Shown one piece after another: positions 21,089-29,718 of a stretch of DNA of 64,000 bases. Under the pieces are notes generated by a model. That model saw nothing but the letters and a program-made list of their open reading frames with translations. It was not told the DNA's origin and searched no databases. Location: assembly GCF_900112685.1 (NCBI RefSeq), contig NZ_FOMS01000010.1, positions 1 to 64,000 on the forward strand. The letters are read 5' to 3'. How positions within the stretch are numbered: the first letter of the stretch is position 1; every line of letters starts with the position of its first letter. This DNA is from Roseivivax sediminis. GTDB taxonomy: Bacteria > Pseudomonadota > Alphaproteobacteria > Rhodobacterales > Rhodobacteraceae. The position numbers were made by a program, and so were the translations under genes.

Positions 21089-21628
21089 ATGCGTCTCTGC
21101 CTCGCCTTTGCCCTCCTGATTGCCGGTTCGGCGGCCGCCGCCGAACCGAGTACCGCTCTCGACTACGATCCAGACCAGTTCGAGATCGTGCAGGGCGTAT
21201 TCTGCGAAGTGCCCACGACCGGCCGTTCAGAGGCGCCGGGCACCGTGGCCGGGCATGTCGACCTCTTCGCCGAAGTGCCGGAATTCCAGTGGCTGACCAA
21301 CGTGGTGCCGGCTGTGCCCGGCCTGAGCTTCGGGGTGAAGACCACGGCCCGCGACGGCATGGTCTATGACGGCGTGGTGCTGACGCTCACCCACCCCGCC
21401 TTCCGCGACTCCGGCGCGACGGCGCAAAGCTATGTCACAATGCTCGGCGGTGCGTCCACCTCGATCAACGCGTACACCTTCGACACGCAGGAGGAACTGG
21501 CGCCCGGCATCTGGTCCTTCACCGCCACGCGCAACGGTCGCGTGCTCTACTCGGCGCTGTTCGAGGTCGTGCCGCCCTCCGCCGCGCCCGAGATCGCCAA
21601 TGCCTGCGGGGGCATGCCGCTGTCCTGA
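21089..21628 (+). CDS. DUF3859-like periplasmic protein
   Basis: A 179-residue exported protein with a cleavable signal peptide (MRLCLAFALLIAGSAAAAEP, cleavage near AAA-AEP). The mature part is beta-rich and fits DUF3859 by its features VYDGVVLTLTHPAF, SYVTMLGGASTSINAYTFD and GIWSFTATRNGRVLYSALFEVVPP. Two cysteines (in VFCEVP and NACGG) could form a disulfide. Function is unknown. It starts 73 bases after pckA on the same strand and might be read from the pckA transcript. Confidence 0.75.
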   Translation: MRLCLAFALLIAGSAAAAEPSTALDYDPDQFEIVQGVFCEVPTTGRSEAPGTVAGHVDLFAEVPEFQWLTNVVPAVPGLSFGVKTTARDGMVYDGVVLTLTHPAFRDSGATAQSYVTMLGGASTSINAYTFDTQEELAPGIWSFTATRNGRVLYSALFEVVPPSAAPEIANACGGMPLS

Positions 21629-21649
21629 GCCCCCTGCCCCGACGTGGTC

Positions 21650-21868
21650 TCAGACCGGCGCGACGAGATCCTTGTCGACGGCCTCCAGCACCAGCGAGCC
21701 GAGGCCGGCCCCGCCATTGTCGACATAGTCGAACAGTTGCGCACGCATCCGAGGTTCCCGGAATTCGTTGATATGCGCGGCGACCATGTCCGCCCCGTCA
21801 TCTCCGAGCTGGGTCTTGAGAAAGGTGGCGATCAGATTGGCCATGTGGGTCATCTTGTCAGGCGACAT
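21650..21868 (-). CDS. fdsD: Formate dehydrogenase subunit delta
   Basis: A 72-residue protein matching FdsD, the small subunit of NAD-dependent molybdenum formate dehydrogenase: MSPDKMTHMANLIATFLKTQ, then VAAHINEFREPRMRAQL and GAGLGSLVLEAV. It is normally the last gene of fdsGBA-fdhD-fdsD. Here it is intact but its upstream partners survive only as fragments, so it is probably an orphan relic unless a second fds operon exists elsewhere. Its start overlaps the 3' end of the fdhD fragment as it would in the intact operon. Confidence 0.8.
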   Translation of the reverse strand: MSPDKMTHMANLIATFLKTQLGDDGADMVAAHINEFREPRMRAQLFDYVDNGGAGLGSLVLEAVDKDLVAPV

Positions 21869-22052
21869 GGTGGCTCTCCGCTGCCAATGCGAAGCGAATG
21901 GGAATAGACGTCGAAGCCGTTGCCGCGGGCAAAGGCGACAAGCGTGATGCCGGAGGCATGCGCCGCAGGCAGCGCCGCCGCCGTTGGGCCGAGACGGCGA
22001 TCAGCACAGGCGCCCCGACCAGGGTGCATTTCTGCACGAGTTCAACCGATGT
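21850..22052 (-). pseudogene. fdhD: fdhD fragment (C-terminal end, frameshifted)
   Basis: Reading the minus strand from 22052, the frame gives TSVELVQKCTLVGAPVLIAVSA. After one missing base in a C-run (GGG at 21986-21988 on the plus strand) the next frame gives TAAALPAAHASGITLVAF followed by ARGNGFDVYSH. Together these are the C-terminus of FdhD, the sulfurtransferase that activates formate dehydrogenase. The N-terminal two thirds are absent. A single added base would restore the frame, so this is a recent-looking frameshift on top of a large deletion. It runs into fdsD exactly as expected for the original operon. Confidence 0.75.
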
Positions 22053-22227
22053 CCTCGGACGTCATCTCCAGCTCGCGGCGCAGCCCGGCGAGCTCGCCAT
22101 GCGCGGCGTAGGCGTCGAGGTCGAGCGGGTCGATCACCCCGTCCAGGTGGTCCTCGCGCTGCTTGATCCCGGATGAATGCGTCGGCTGTCTGATGCCGAG
22201 GGGTTCGTCGGCACGCCCGAAATGCGC
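22042..22227 (-). pseudogene. Probable fdsB fragment
   Basis: Upstream of the fdhD fragment, another minus-strand frame reads GVIDPLDLDAYAAHGELAGL and then RRELEMTSEDI before a stop. This closely resembles the linker of FdsB (the formate dehydrogenase flavin subunit), where a GVIDPL(D/S)LDDYxAHGG(L/W)xGLxRAL stretch precedes the NuoF-like domain. Residues further upstream (ADEPLGIRQ) align less well, and the frame meets a stop at 22228-22230. The fdsB frame ends within 10 bases of where the fdhD similarity begins, marking a deletion junction that removed most of fdsB, all of fdsA and the start of fdhD. Confidence 0.55.
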
Positions 22228-22539
22228 CTACGTCGCCACGGCAATGCACATTTCGAGCTTATCGAGCATACGTTTCATTCGGCATAATCTGTCATATCCA
22301 TGCATCCTTCACGAATAACTGTTTAATTTACGTGATTATCGCGCCAAGGCAAAGGCCAAGTGACAAAGCATGATCACTGGGTGCACGATGCCTCGGGGCC
22401 AGCACCGCCAACCATACGGAACGCGCGCCCTCGCACCGTCGACGCGTGGCATCAGACCGTGTGCAGTTGAAAGGCACGAATGGCCGCCATGATCCCCCGC
22501 CGCGCGGGTGCGATCCGGTGCGGCTGTGCGGCCGGGCAG
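22228..22539. other. Gene-free, partly AT-rich region
   Basis: No supported gene. The segment 22255-22375 is clearly richer in A and T than anything else for kilobases, and lies where the promoter of the lost fds operon would have been. The remainder to 22480 is GC-rich without a recognisable product; a 34-codon frame from GTG 22360 has no family I know. Confidence 0.6.
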
Positions 22540-23310
22540 TTAGGCCAGCAGCGCCCGGCGCACGAGGTTAAGCCCCGCCACGAGCAGCACCACCAGCGTG
22601 GCGCGCCGGAATGCCGCCTGGTCGATCCGGTCCTGTACCTTCCCGCCGATCCACATGCCCAGCACCGCCGCCGGCACAAGCGCCAGCGACAGCCGCACGG
22701 TTGTCCCGTCGAGCACGCCGGACCCGACATGGGCGCCGGTCAGCAACACCGCGCCGAGGCCGTAAATCACGCCCTGCACCCGGATCTGCTCGGTCTTCTC
22801 GGTGCCGATCATGGTCAGGTAGGCCACTGTCGGCGGCCCCCAGACCCCCGACATCCCCCCGGTGAAGCCCGCAAGCGCCGCGAGGCCCACCTCGAGCCGC
22901 CGGTTGCCCCCGCCCGGCAGAGCACCGCCCCAGCCCAGAAGCTGCGCCGCCGCGAACAGGATGATCGGCACCCCGATCATCGCGTAAAGCACCGCGGCCG
23001 GCAGCGCCGCCACCAGCTGCGCAGAAACCAGCAGCATGGCGCCGCCCACCATCAGGAACACCCGGAACCGGCGCACCGACGCCCAGGCCGCGCCCGCGCC
23101 CTGCCGCAACGCCTGCATCCCGTTGGTGACCAGGGTCGGCAGGATCAGCCCGGCGATGGCCAGTTCCGGTGCGACGACCGACCCCATGCCCGAGATCATG
23201 ATCATCGGCATGGCAAAGCCGACCATGCCCTTGACCACCCCCGCAAGCAGCGCGACGGCAAGGCAGAGAAGCAGCGCGGCGGGGCTCAAGAGGCCGAAAA
23301 GCGGGTCCAT
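22540..23310 (-). CDS. Sulfite exporter TauE/SafE family protein
   Basis: A 256-residue inner-membrane permease with about eight hydrophobic helices. The duplicated family motif is visible as GVVKGMVGFAMPMI near residue 25 and GFTGGMSGVWGPPTVAYL near residue 150. Members move sulfite, sulfoacetate or other small organic anions; the substrate is unknown here. It is divergent from the methylsuccinyl-CoA dehydrogenase gene, 148 bases apart. Confidence 0.9.
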   Translation of the reverse strand: MDPLFGLLSPAALLLCLAVALLAGVVKGMVGFAMPMIMISGMGSVVAPELAIAGLILPTLVTNGMQALRQGAGAAWASVRRFRVFLMVGGAMLLVSAQLVAALPAAVLYAMIGVPIILFAAAQLLGWGGALPGGGNRRLEVGLAALAGFTGGMSGVWGPPTVAYLTMIGTEKTEQIRVQGVIYGLGAVLLTGAHVGSGVLDGTTVRLSLALVPAAVLGMWIGGKVQDRIDQAAFRRATLVVLLVAGLNLVRRALLA

Positions 23311-23458
23311 GCCCGTCTCTTAGCAAGACCCTCCGCCGGCCGCCGCAAGAATCGTGAGCGTAATTTTCGCAACGAAACGTCGCGGCCAAGGTATTTTTGT
23401 TGCGCTGCACCTGCGAAGAGCCTATCTCCGGCGGGACACCGGACAAAGGACACCAGAC

Positions 23459-25147
23459 ATGGCACATGACGGTCAGGACATGACACGTTCCGGCAGCGCC
23501 GTGCTGCCCGACCTCCTCGCGCTGACCGGCGCCGCGATCGCCCCCACCGAGGCGATCCTCGAGACGGCGAAGGCGCGCGTGCGCGCGATGACCGAAGAGG
23601 ATGGCCGCGTCTCGTCCCGGCTGGTGGAGGCGCACCAGACCGCCGCGCACGGGCTCGCCTGGCTGGCTACCTATGTCGAATCGCTTCGGCAGATGCACGC
23701 CTGGGCGCAGGCGCTCGACGCGGAGGGGCAGCTTTCGGAGGTGGAAGCGCTGATCCTGCAGATCGCCTTCGGCGAGTATCTCTGGCAGATCTACGGCGGC
23801 ATCCAGATGAACCAGGGCGAGGTCGTGCGCCTGCAGGACATGGGCCTTGGCCAGGACGACCAGCGCGCGCTGATGGACGACGCCGTGATGACGCTGACCC
23901 AGGGCGGCAACAGCCAGGCCGCGCGGTTGCGTCTGGTGGAGCTGATGCAGGAACGCTCGGCCGAGATCACGGTGGGCCGCAGCGGTCTCGAGGAAGAACT
24001 CGAGATGATCCGCGAGCAGTTCCGCCGCTACGCCGTCGACAAGATCGAACCCCATGCCCACGACTGGCACCTCAAGGACGAACTGATCCCGATGGAAGTG
24101 ATCGAGGAGCTCTCCGGAATGGGGGTCTTCGGCCTGACCATCCCCGAGGAGTACGGCGGGCTGGGCCTGTCCAAGGCGTCGATGTGCGTGGTGTCCGAAG
24201 AGCTGTCGCGCGGCTATATCGGCGTCGGCTCGCTCGGCACCCGCTCGGAGATCGCGGCGGAGTTGATCCTCGCCGGCGGCACCGAGGCGCAGAAGGAAAA
24301 ATGGCTGCCCGCGCTGGCGAGCGGAGAGAAGCTGCCCACCGCGGTCTTCACCGAGCCCAACACCGGCTCCGACCTCGGCGCGCTGCGTACACGCGCCAAG
24401 AGGGACGAGGCCGGCGATTACCGCGTGACCGGCAACAAGACCTGGATCACACACGCCGCGCGCACCCATGTGATGACGCTGCTGGCGCGTACCGATCCGG
24501 ACAGCACCGACTATCGCGGCCTGTCGATGTTCCTTGCAGAGAAGGAGCCCGGCACCGACGAGGCCCCCTTCCCCACCGACGGCATGACCGGCGGCGAGAT
24601 CGAGGTCCTCGGCTATCGCGGCATGAAGGAATACGAGCTCGGCTTCGACGACTTCCGCGTGAAGGGCGAGAACCTGCTCGGCGGCGAGGAGGGCAAGGGC
24701 TTCAAGCAGCTCATGGAGACCTTCGAGAGCGCCCGCATCCAGACCGCCGCCCGCGCCGTCGGCGTGGCGCAATCGGCGCTCGATCAAGGGATGCGCTATG
24801 CGCAGGACCGCAAGCAGTTCGGCAAGCCGCTGATGGCCTTCCCGCGCGTCGCCTCCAAGCTGGCGATGATGGCGGTAGAGATCATGGTGGCGCGCCAGCT
24901 CACCTACTTCTCTGCGCTCGAGAAGGACCGCGGCCACCGCTGCGACCTCGAGGCGGGGATGGCCAAGCTGCTCGGCGCACGCGTGGCGTGGTCGGCGGCG
25001 GACAACGCGCTGCAGATCCACGGCGGCAACGGCTTCGCGCTGGAATACACGATCAGCCGGATTCTCTGCGACGCGCGCATCCTCAACATCTTCGAGGGCG
25101 CCGCCGAGATCCAGGCGCAGGTGATCGCGCGGCGTCTTCTGGCCTGA
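23459..25147 (+). CDS. mcd: (2S)-methylsuccinyl-CoA dehydrogenase (acyl-CoA dehydrogenase family)
   Basis: A 562-residue flavoenzyme. Ordinary acyl-CoA dehydrogenases are about 380-400 residues; this one has an extra N-terminal domain of about 165 residues (HQTAAHGLAWLATYVESLRQ, LILQIAFGEYL), the hallmark of Mcd of the ethylmalonyl-CoA pathway. The catalytic part shows TIPEEYGGLGL, AVFTEPNTGSDLGALRTRA and the C-terminal LQIHGGNGFALEY. It oxidises (2S)-methylsuccinyl-CoA to mesaconyl-CoA during acetate assimilation and passes electrons to ETF. I chose ATG 23459 with AAAGGA upstream; ATG 23480 is an alternative. The other pathway genes are not in the window. Confidence 0.85.
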   Translation: MAHDGQDMTRSGSAVLPDLLALTGAAIAPTEAILETAKARVRAMTEEDGRVSSRLVEAHQTAAHGLAWLATYVESLRQMHAWAQALDAEGQLSEVEALILQIAFGEYLWQIYGGIQMNQGEVVRLQDMGLGQDDQRALMDDAVMTLTQGGNSQAARLRLVELMQERSAEITVGRSGLEEELEMIREQFRRYAVDKIEPHAHDWHLKDELIPMEVIEELSGMGVFGLTIPEEYGGLGLSKASMCVVSEELSRGYIGVGSLGTRSEIAAELILAGGTEAQKEKWLPALASGEKLPTAVFTEPNTGSDLGALRTRAKRDEAGDYRVTGNKTWITHAARTHVMTLLARTDPDSTDYRGLSMFLAEKEPGTDEAPFPTDGMTGGEIEVLGYRGMKEYELGFDDFRVKGENLLGGEEGKGFKQLMETFESARIQTAARAVGVAQSALDQGMRYAQDRKQFGKPLMAFPRVASKLAMMAVEIMVARQLTYFSALEKDRGHRCDLEAGMAKLLGARVAWSAADNALQIHGGNGFALEYTISRILCDARILNIFEGAAEIQAQVIARRLLA

Positions 25148-25160
25148 GCCGGCGCAGCCC

Positions 25161-25183
25161 GGTCCGCGCCTGACGCGCGGACC
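25161..25183 (+). terminator. Hairpin after mcd
   Basis: Arms GGTCCGCG (25161-25168) and CGCGGACC (25176-25183) flank a 7-base loop, 13 bases after the mcd stop. A second hairpin, part of the dispersed repeat at 25187, follows directly. No T-run. Confidence 0.45.
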
Positions 25184-25186
25184 GGG

Positions 25187-25241
25187 GCGAGAGGCGCTGC
25201 CTCTCGCGCTCTCCGGAGTATTTGAAGCCCAAAGAAGCAGG
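25187..25241 (+). repeat. Dispersed hairpin/ATATTTGAAG-type element, copy 1
   Basis: A perfect 9-base stem GCGAGAGGC/GCCTCTCGC with 3-base loop (25187-25207) is followed by CTCCGGAGTATTTGAAG and then AAAGAAGCAGG. The same layout, a GC hairpin and then a GG(A/G)TATTTG core and a GAAG-type purine tail, recurs at 45620, 54293 and 59651. Confidence 0.6.
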
Positions 25242-25471
25242 ACGTCGCGGCGGAGCCGGTTCGCCCTCCGGGGCCAGGTCAAGCGGCGCGCTCCTTGACG
25301 CGGGTCCGGAGGGCATACGCTGGACAACGCTACTTGAGGGGCAGGACCGCCTCTCAATGGCTTCTCGGCAGACAATCCACGCGCGCGGGACTCTTCCCTA
25401 GCGCGAGACAACGCCCCGCCACGCGAGGCGCAGCGGGGTGGGAGGGCGGGAGCTGCGGCTCGCGTGGCGGC

Positions 25472-26068
25472 TCAGCCCGAGGGGCAGGCCGCGCCGGTGT
25501 CGATCCAGGCCTTCACCAGCTCGCCGAAGACCTCCTGCGTGCCGGGCGCGGGGTCGCGGCCCTCGCCCGGATGCCAGCCCCAGCCGACAAGCCCGTCCTC
25601 GGCCATGTGTTCGTGGATCGCCGCGAGGTCGCGGTTGCCGTTGCGTTCGGGGTCCTTGAGCTGGGCGCAGATCTCCGCGCCGGACAGGCCGACCCAGCCC
25701 ATCGACACAGGGGCCAGATGCCAAGGGTCGTGGCCGGGGATCGAGCCCTCGCCGGTGGAGAACGCGACGTTCTCCGCGCCGTGGCACGTCGTGCAATTCA
25801 TCCCCGGCGCGCCGAAATCGGCGGCGCCGCGCACCACCGGCGGCTGGTGCGGCTGCATGTCGTCGCCCTGAAGCGGCCCGCCCGTCACCGGGTGGCAGTT
25901 CATGCAGCGAGGGTGCTCCACCACCTTCAGCACTTCTTCGAAGAGCGCGACGGAGCGCGCCTCCTCGCCCTCGACGCCGTCGAATTCGTCGGCGGTCTTC
26001 AGGCCGTTCACGGTGTCGGCCATGGCGGGGCCCGCGGCCACCGCCAGGATCATTGCCAGTCGTCTCAT
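25472..26068 (-). CDS. Diheme c-type cytochrome of the IorAB-type dehydrogenase
   Basis: A 198-residue periplasmic protein with a signal peptide ([20 protein letters not shown]) and two heme-attachment motifs, CMNCH and CTTCH (in [10 protein letters not shown] and [10 protein letters not shown]). It starts 4 bases after the stop of the molybdenum-subunit gene, so it is the third gene of that operon and very likely the electron acceptor of the enzyme, passing electrons toward the respiratory chain. Start chosen at ATG 26068; the open frame upstream lies inside the neighbouring gene. Confidence 0.88.
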   Translation of the reverse strand: MRRLAMILAVAAGPAMADTVNGLKTADEFDGVEGEEARSVALFEEVLKVVEHPRCMNCHPVTGGPLQGDDMQPHQPPVVRGAADFGAPGMNCTTCHGAENVAFSTGEGSIPGHDPWHLAPVSMGWVGLSGAEICAQLKDPERNGNRDLAAIHEHMAEDGLVGWGWHPGEGRDPAPGTQEVFGELVKAWIDTGAACPSG

Positions 26069-26072
26069 CACT

Positions 26073-28229
26073 TCAGACACCTGCTTGGGCAAAGGGAAGT
26101 TCGCGCGGGCTTTGTCCTGTGAGCGCGCGCCAGGCGTTGGCCACCGCCGGGCCAATGGGCGGCGTGCCCGGCTCCCCGACGCCGGTGGGATCGGCGCCGG
26201 AGTCGATGATGGCGACCTCGACCTGCGGCATCTCGTGGATCCGCAGCATGCGGTAGGTGTCGAAGTTCTTCTGCTGCACCTCGCCGCCCTCGCCGAGGAC
26301 CAGCGCGTTGTGCAGGATCGTGCCGAGCCCGTAGCCGATACCGCCCTCGATCTGCGCGCGGATGACGTTGGGATTGATCGCAACGCCGCAATCGACCGCG
26401 GCCCAGACCTTGTGCACCTTGGGATAGCCTCCAGCGTCCGAGACCTCCACGATCTCGGCCACATACGTCTGGAAGCTCTCGTGCAGCGCCACGCCGTAGG
26501 CGCGGTCGCCCTTGACCTTCGTGCCGTCCCAGCCGGCCATCTCGGCCACCCGTTCGAGCACGGCGCGGTCGCGGCCCGCCTCGTCCTTCAGAAGGTCGAG
26601 ACGGCCCTGAACCGGGTCCTTGCCCGCCTTCTCCAGAAGCTCGTCGAGGAAGACCTCGGTAGCGTAAGCGGTGTGGGTATGGCCCACCGAGCGCCACCAG
26701 AGCGGCGCCACAGGCAGGTCGGCCTTGACCCAGTCCACGGCGAGGTTGGGAAGATCATAGGGCATTTCGATCGCGCCCTCGACCGATGTGCGGTCGAGCC
26801 CGCCCTGATCGAAGGGCGTGCCGGCGACGATGGACTGGTTCACCACCCGGTTCTCCCAGCCGGTGATGTTGCCGTCCGCGTCGATCCCGCCGCGCATCCG
26901 GTGCAGAGTGATCGGGCGGTAGTAGGCCCCGGTGAGGTCGTCCTCGCGGGTCCAGACAAGTTTCCACGCGCCGTCGCCGCCGCGTGCCTTGGCGATGGAA
27001 GCGACCTCCACCCCGATATGCGCCGTGGGCTGCGCGCGCCGGCCGAAGCTGCCACCGGCAAGCATGACGTTCATCGTCACGTTCTCGGGCTCGAGGCCCA
27101 GGACCTGCGTCACCGCGCCCTTGTCGGCGGTGGGGAACTGCGCGCCCATCCAGATCTCGGCCTTGCCGCCCCGGACCTCCAGGACCGCGTCGAGCGGCTC
27201 CATCGGCGCGTGGGCGAGGAAGGGGAACAGGAACTCCGCCTCGTGCACAATCTCGGCGCTGTCGATGGCGGAGGCGGCGTCGCCGATCCGTTCCGCTTCC
27301 ATCGCCTCACCGTTCGCCATTTCGCGGAAATCGGCGAAGATTTCCTGCGACGACCGGGTCTCGGCCTCCGACATGTCCCATTCGACCTCCAGCGCCGCGC
27401 GGCCCTTGAGCGCGGCGGCGGTGGAGGTGGCATAGACGGCGACGCCCTGCGGGATCCGGTGCACGGCGACGACGCCGGGCACCTCGCGCGCGGCGCTGTC
27501 GTCGAAAGACGCCACGGTCGCGCCGATCACGCTCGGGCGGCGGACGACGACCGTCTCCATCCCGTCGCGGTAGACGTCCATGGTGAACTGGGCAGTGCCG
27601 TCGGACTTCGCCCGGCTGTCGACCTTGGGCCGGTCGGTGCCGATCAGGGTGAATTCCGACGGGTTCTTGACCGCCGGCTCCACCGGCACGCTCTGGCCGG
27701 CGGCGGCTTCGGCCAGTTCTCCGAACGTGGCGGAGCTGGTGCCGTCGCTGACCACGCCCTTCTCGACCTGGATCGTGGCGCGGTCGACGCCCCATTCCTC
27801 TGCCGCGGCCGACACCAGCATCGCGCGGGCGGCGGCGCCGGCCTGGCGCATCTGCATCCAGGAATTGGCCATGGCGGTCGAGCCGCCGGTGCCCTGCAGA
27901 CCGAAGGCGAGGTTCGCATAAAGCTCGTCATCCGCCGGCGCGGCCTCGGCGCGGATCTGCGACCAGTCGGCGTCGAGTTCCTCGGCCACGAGGGTGGCGA
28001 GGCCGGTATAGGGCCCCTGCCCGAACTCGATATGCTTGGACAGCACGGTAACGGTGTTGTCCGGCGCGATGCGGATGAAGGCATTGGGCGCGAAGGCGCC
28101 TTCGGCCAGAGTGCCGTCGCCGAGCGCGGCGGCGGCGCCCGATTGCGCGCGGCCTTTCAGCGGCAGCGCAACCCCGATGACGAGGCCGGCGGCAGAGGCG
28201 AGGAACTGTCGGCGTGATTGAACAGTCAT
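26073..28229 (-). CDS. Xanthine dehydrogenase-family molybdopterin-binding subunit (IorB-like)
   Basis: A 718-residue large subunit of a molybdenum hydroxylase, similar to isoquinoline 1-oxidoreductase beta and membrane-associated aldehyde dehydrogenases. A Tat signal ([15 protein letters not shown], residues 5-19) sends the folded cofactor-containing protein to the periplasm. Molybdenum-cofactor motifs include GGSFGRRAQ and the C-terminal [17 protein letters not shown], whose Glu is the expected catalytic base. It follows the 2Fe-2S subunit by 3 bases. It hydroxylates an aldehyde or N-heterocycle; the true substrate cannot be told from sequence. Confidence 0.9.
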   Translation of the reverse strand: MTVQSRRQFLASAAGLVIGVALPLKGRAQSGAAAALGDGTLAEGAFAPNAFIRIAPDNTVTVLSKHIEFGQGPYTGLATLVAEELDADWSQIRAEAAPADDELYANLAFGLQGTGGSTAMANSWMQMRQAGAAARAMLVSAAAEEWGVDRATIQVEKGVVSDGTSSATFGELAEAAAGQSVPVEPAVKNPSEFTLIGTDRPKVDSRAKSDGTAQFTMDVYRDGMETVVVRRPSVIGATVASFDDSAAREVPGVVAVHRIPQGVAVYATSTAAALKGRAALEVEWDMSEAETRSSQEIFADFREMANGEAMEAERIGDAASAIDSAEIVHEAEFLFPFLAHAPMEPLDAVLEVRGGKAEIWMGAQFPTADKGAVTQVLGLEPENVTMNVMLAGGSFGRRAQPTAHIGVEVASIAKARGGDGAWKLVWTREDDLTGAYYRPITLHRMRGGIDADGNITGWENRVVNQSIVAGTPFDQGGLDRTSVEGAIEMPYDLPNLAVDWVKADLPVAPLWWRSVGHTHTAYATEVFLDELLEKAGKDPVQGRLDLLKDEAGRDRAVLERVAEMAGWDGTKVKGDRAYGVALHESFQTYVAEIVEVSDAGGYPKVHKVWAAVDCGVAINPNVIRAQIEGGIGYGLGTILHNALVLGEGGEVQQKNFDTYRMLRIHEMPQVEVAIIDSGADPTGVGEPGTPPIGPAVANAWRALTGQSPRELPFAQAGV

Positions 28230-28232
28230 GGC

Positions 28233-28691
28233 TCAGCCCTCCAGGGTGTCGGCGGCGTCATGGATCGCCTGCCGGATGCGCACATAGGTGGCGCAGCGGC
28301 AGATGTTCCCAGCCATGGCGTTGTCGATGTCCTCGTCCGACGGCGCGCGGTTCATGCGCAGAAGGCCCACCGCGCTCATCACCTGGCCCGACTGGCACCA
28401 GCCGCATTGCGGCACGTCGATCTGCACCCAGGCCGATTGCACCGCTTCGGCCTCCGCGCCATCGAGCCCCTCGATGGTCTCCACGCTGGCCCCTTCGAGC
28501 GTGCCGACCGGCGTCACGCAGGACCGCCGTGGCATGCCGTCGACCATGACGGTGCAGGCGCCGCACTGGGCGATGCCGCAGCCGAACTTGGTACCGGTCA
28601 GGCGCATCTCGTCGCGAAGCGCCCAGAGCAACGGGGTGTCGTCCGGAAGGTCGAGCGCGACCTCTTCTCCGTTCACGGTCAATGTGGTCAT
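28233..28691 (-). CDS. (2Fe-2S)-binding subunit (IorA-like)
   Basis: A 152-residue small subunit with two [2Fe-2S] clusters. The plant-ferredoxin-type site is [18 protein letters not shown], plus the later Cys in RRSCVTPVG; the second, four-helix site is QCGWCQSGQ and [11 protein letters not shown]. It relays electrons from the molybdenum centre of IorB to the cytochrome c. Lacking its own signal, it is presumably exported with IorB by the Tat route. Start ATG 28691 follows GGGAGACGTGC, and it heads the three-gene operon. Confidence 0.92.
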   Translation of the reverse strand: MTTLTVNGEEVALDLPDDTPLLWALRDEMRLTGTKFGCGIAQCGACTVMVDGMPRRSCVTPVGTLEGASVETIEGLDGAEAEAVQSAWVQIDVPQCGWCQSGQVMSAVGLLRMNRAPSDEDIDNAMAGNICRCATYVRIRQAIHDAADTLEG

Positions 28692-28850
28692 GCACGTCTC
28701 CCTGTGGATCTGGCGGCCGGAGCGTCGTCCGGACAAGCTGGCGGGATGCGGCCGCGCGGCAATGCACCGGCCGATCGGAACCTAAAACCGAATACTGGTT
28801 CGAATTCTAGACGCAGATGCGGTGACGTCAATGCAGGTTAGCGGACAAAG

Positions 28851-29522
28851 TCACCCCGTCGCCGCCGCAGTCTCCTTGAGACCAAGATAGCAGAACGCGG
28901 CGCGCAACGCTTCCTCTATGAATTGATCGTCCGTGAGCCCGTCGCTTTGGCGCGGCCAGATGACGTTGGGACCGCGCCATTTGCTCATCGCCGCCATGTA
29001 ATCCACCACATAGGCGATGGCGCGATCGGGATCGGGGTGGTCGATCTCGTCAATCCGCGCACGCAGGAGTGCCGCGAGCCCGCGGTTGAACTCTGCCTTG
29101 AGCGCGAGGATGCGGTCGCGCAGCTCCGGCACGGTGGCCAGGTCTGGCGAATCGAGGAGCCGCACCATCGGTGTCGGCGCGACGTCACGCAGCACGAAGG
29201 TGATGTAGCCGCGCAGGATCTCCGAGATGCCGCGGCCCTCCCACCGGCAGGGGTCGAGCGCCGCGGCGTTGGTGCAGGCCATTTCCTCGCCGATACGCTC
29301 GATCACCGCGATGTAGAGCGCGGACTTGTCGCGGAAGTGGTGGTAGAGCGCCCCGACCGACACGTCCGCGGCGGCGGCGATCTCCGTGACGGAGGTTTCG
29401 TCGCGCCCGCGTTCGGCGAACAGACGTTCGCCCGCGTCCAGAAGCGCACCCTGGGTGCGGCGGCTGCGCGTCTGCTGCACGCAGCGCATCCACTTCAATT
29501 CTGCCGGCGCGGGTTCGGTCAT
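28851..29522 (-). CDS. TetR/AcrR-family transcriptional regulator
   Basis: A 223-residue regulator. The N-terminal helix-turn-helix reads SVTEIAAAADVSVGALYHHF followed by RDKSALY, followed by an all-helical ligand domain with a YITFVLRDVAPTPMVRLLDSP segment. It lies upstream of the iorA-iorB-cytochrome genes on the same strand, with a 159-base gap, and is divergent from malonyl-CoA synthase. Control of either neighbour is plausible; the gap contains CGAA-N6-TTCG at 28789-28802, a weak dyad. The ligand is unknown. Confidence 0.9.
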   Translation of the reverse strand: MTEPAPAELKWMRCVQQTRSRRTQGALLDAGERLFAERGRDETSVTEIAAAADVSVGALYHHFRDKSALYIAVIERIGEEMACTNAAALDPCRWEGRGISEILRGYITFVLRDVAPTPMVRLLDSPDLATVPELRDRILALKAEFNRGLAALLRARIDEIDHPDPDRAIAYVVDYMAAMSKWRGPNVIWPRQSDGLTDDQFIEEALRAAFCYLGLKETAAATG

Positions 29523-29718
29523 GGACGCTCATCTGCCACGGCGTGTATCGGTATGTCCCCTAACGGTGGTGACATTGCTGTCAAGCAAACGGCCCCGCAA
29601 CCGGCATGTTCCCGCCTCTTGCGCGCGCCAGTCAGCAATCGACGTCACCTCGGGTCTTGCCCGATCGGCGCACGCTGTGCTCAAAACTCTCCAAATCCCC
29701 CGTTTTATCGCGAGAGAC

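Larger units (their letters stand above)
25148..25471. other. Intergenic region between mcd and the cytochrome c gene
   Basis: No supported gene in these 324 bases. It holds a terminator-like hairpin, a dispersed repeat copy, and an interrupted long hairpin at 25263-25314 (arms GCCCTCCGG/CCGGAGGGC and inner arms GTCAAG/CTTGAC). The flanking genes converge here, so no promoter is needed. Confidence 0.6.

Noticed and set aside
25902-28217. Long plus-strand open frame opposite iorB
   Set aside because: Antisense shadow of a well-supported molybdenum hydroxylase subunit.
28789-28807. GGTTCGAATTC resembling a tRNA T-loop
   Set aside because: No acceptor stem, anticodon arm or D-arm can be drawn around it; more likely chance or part of a weak operator.
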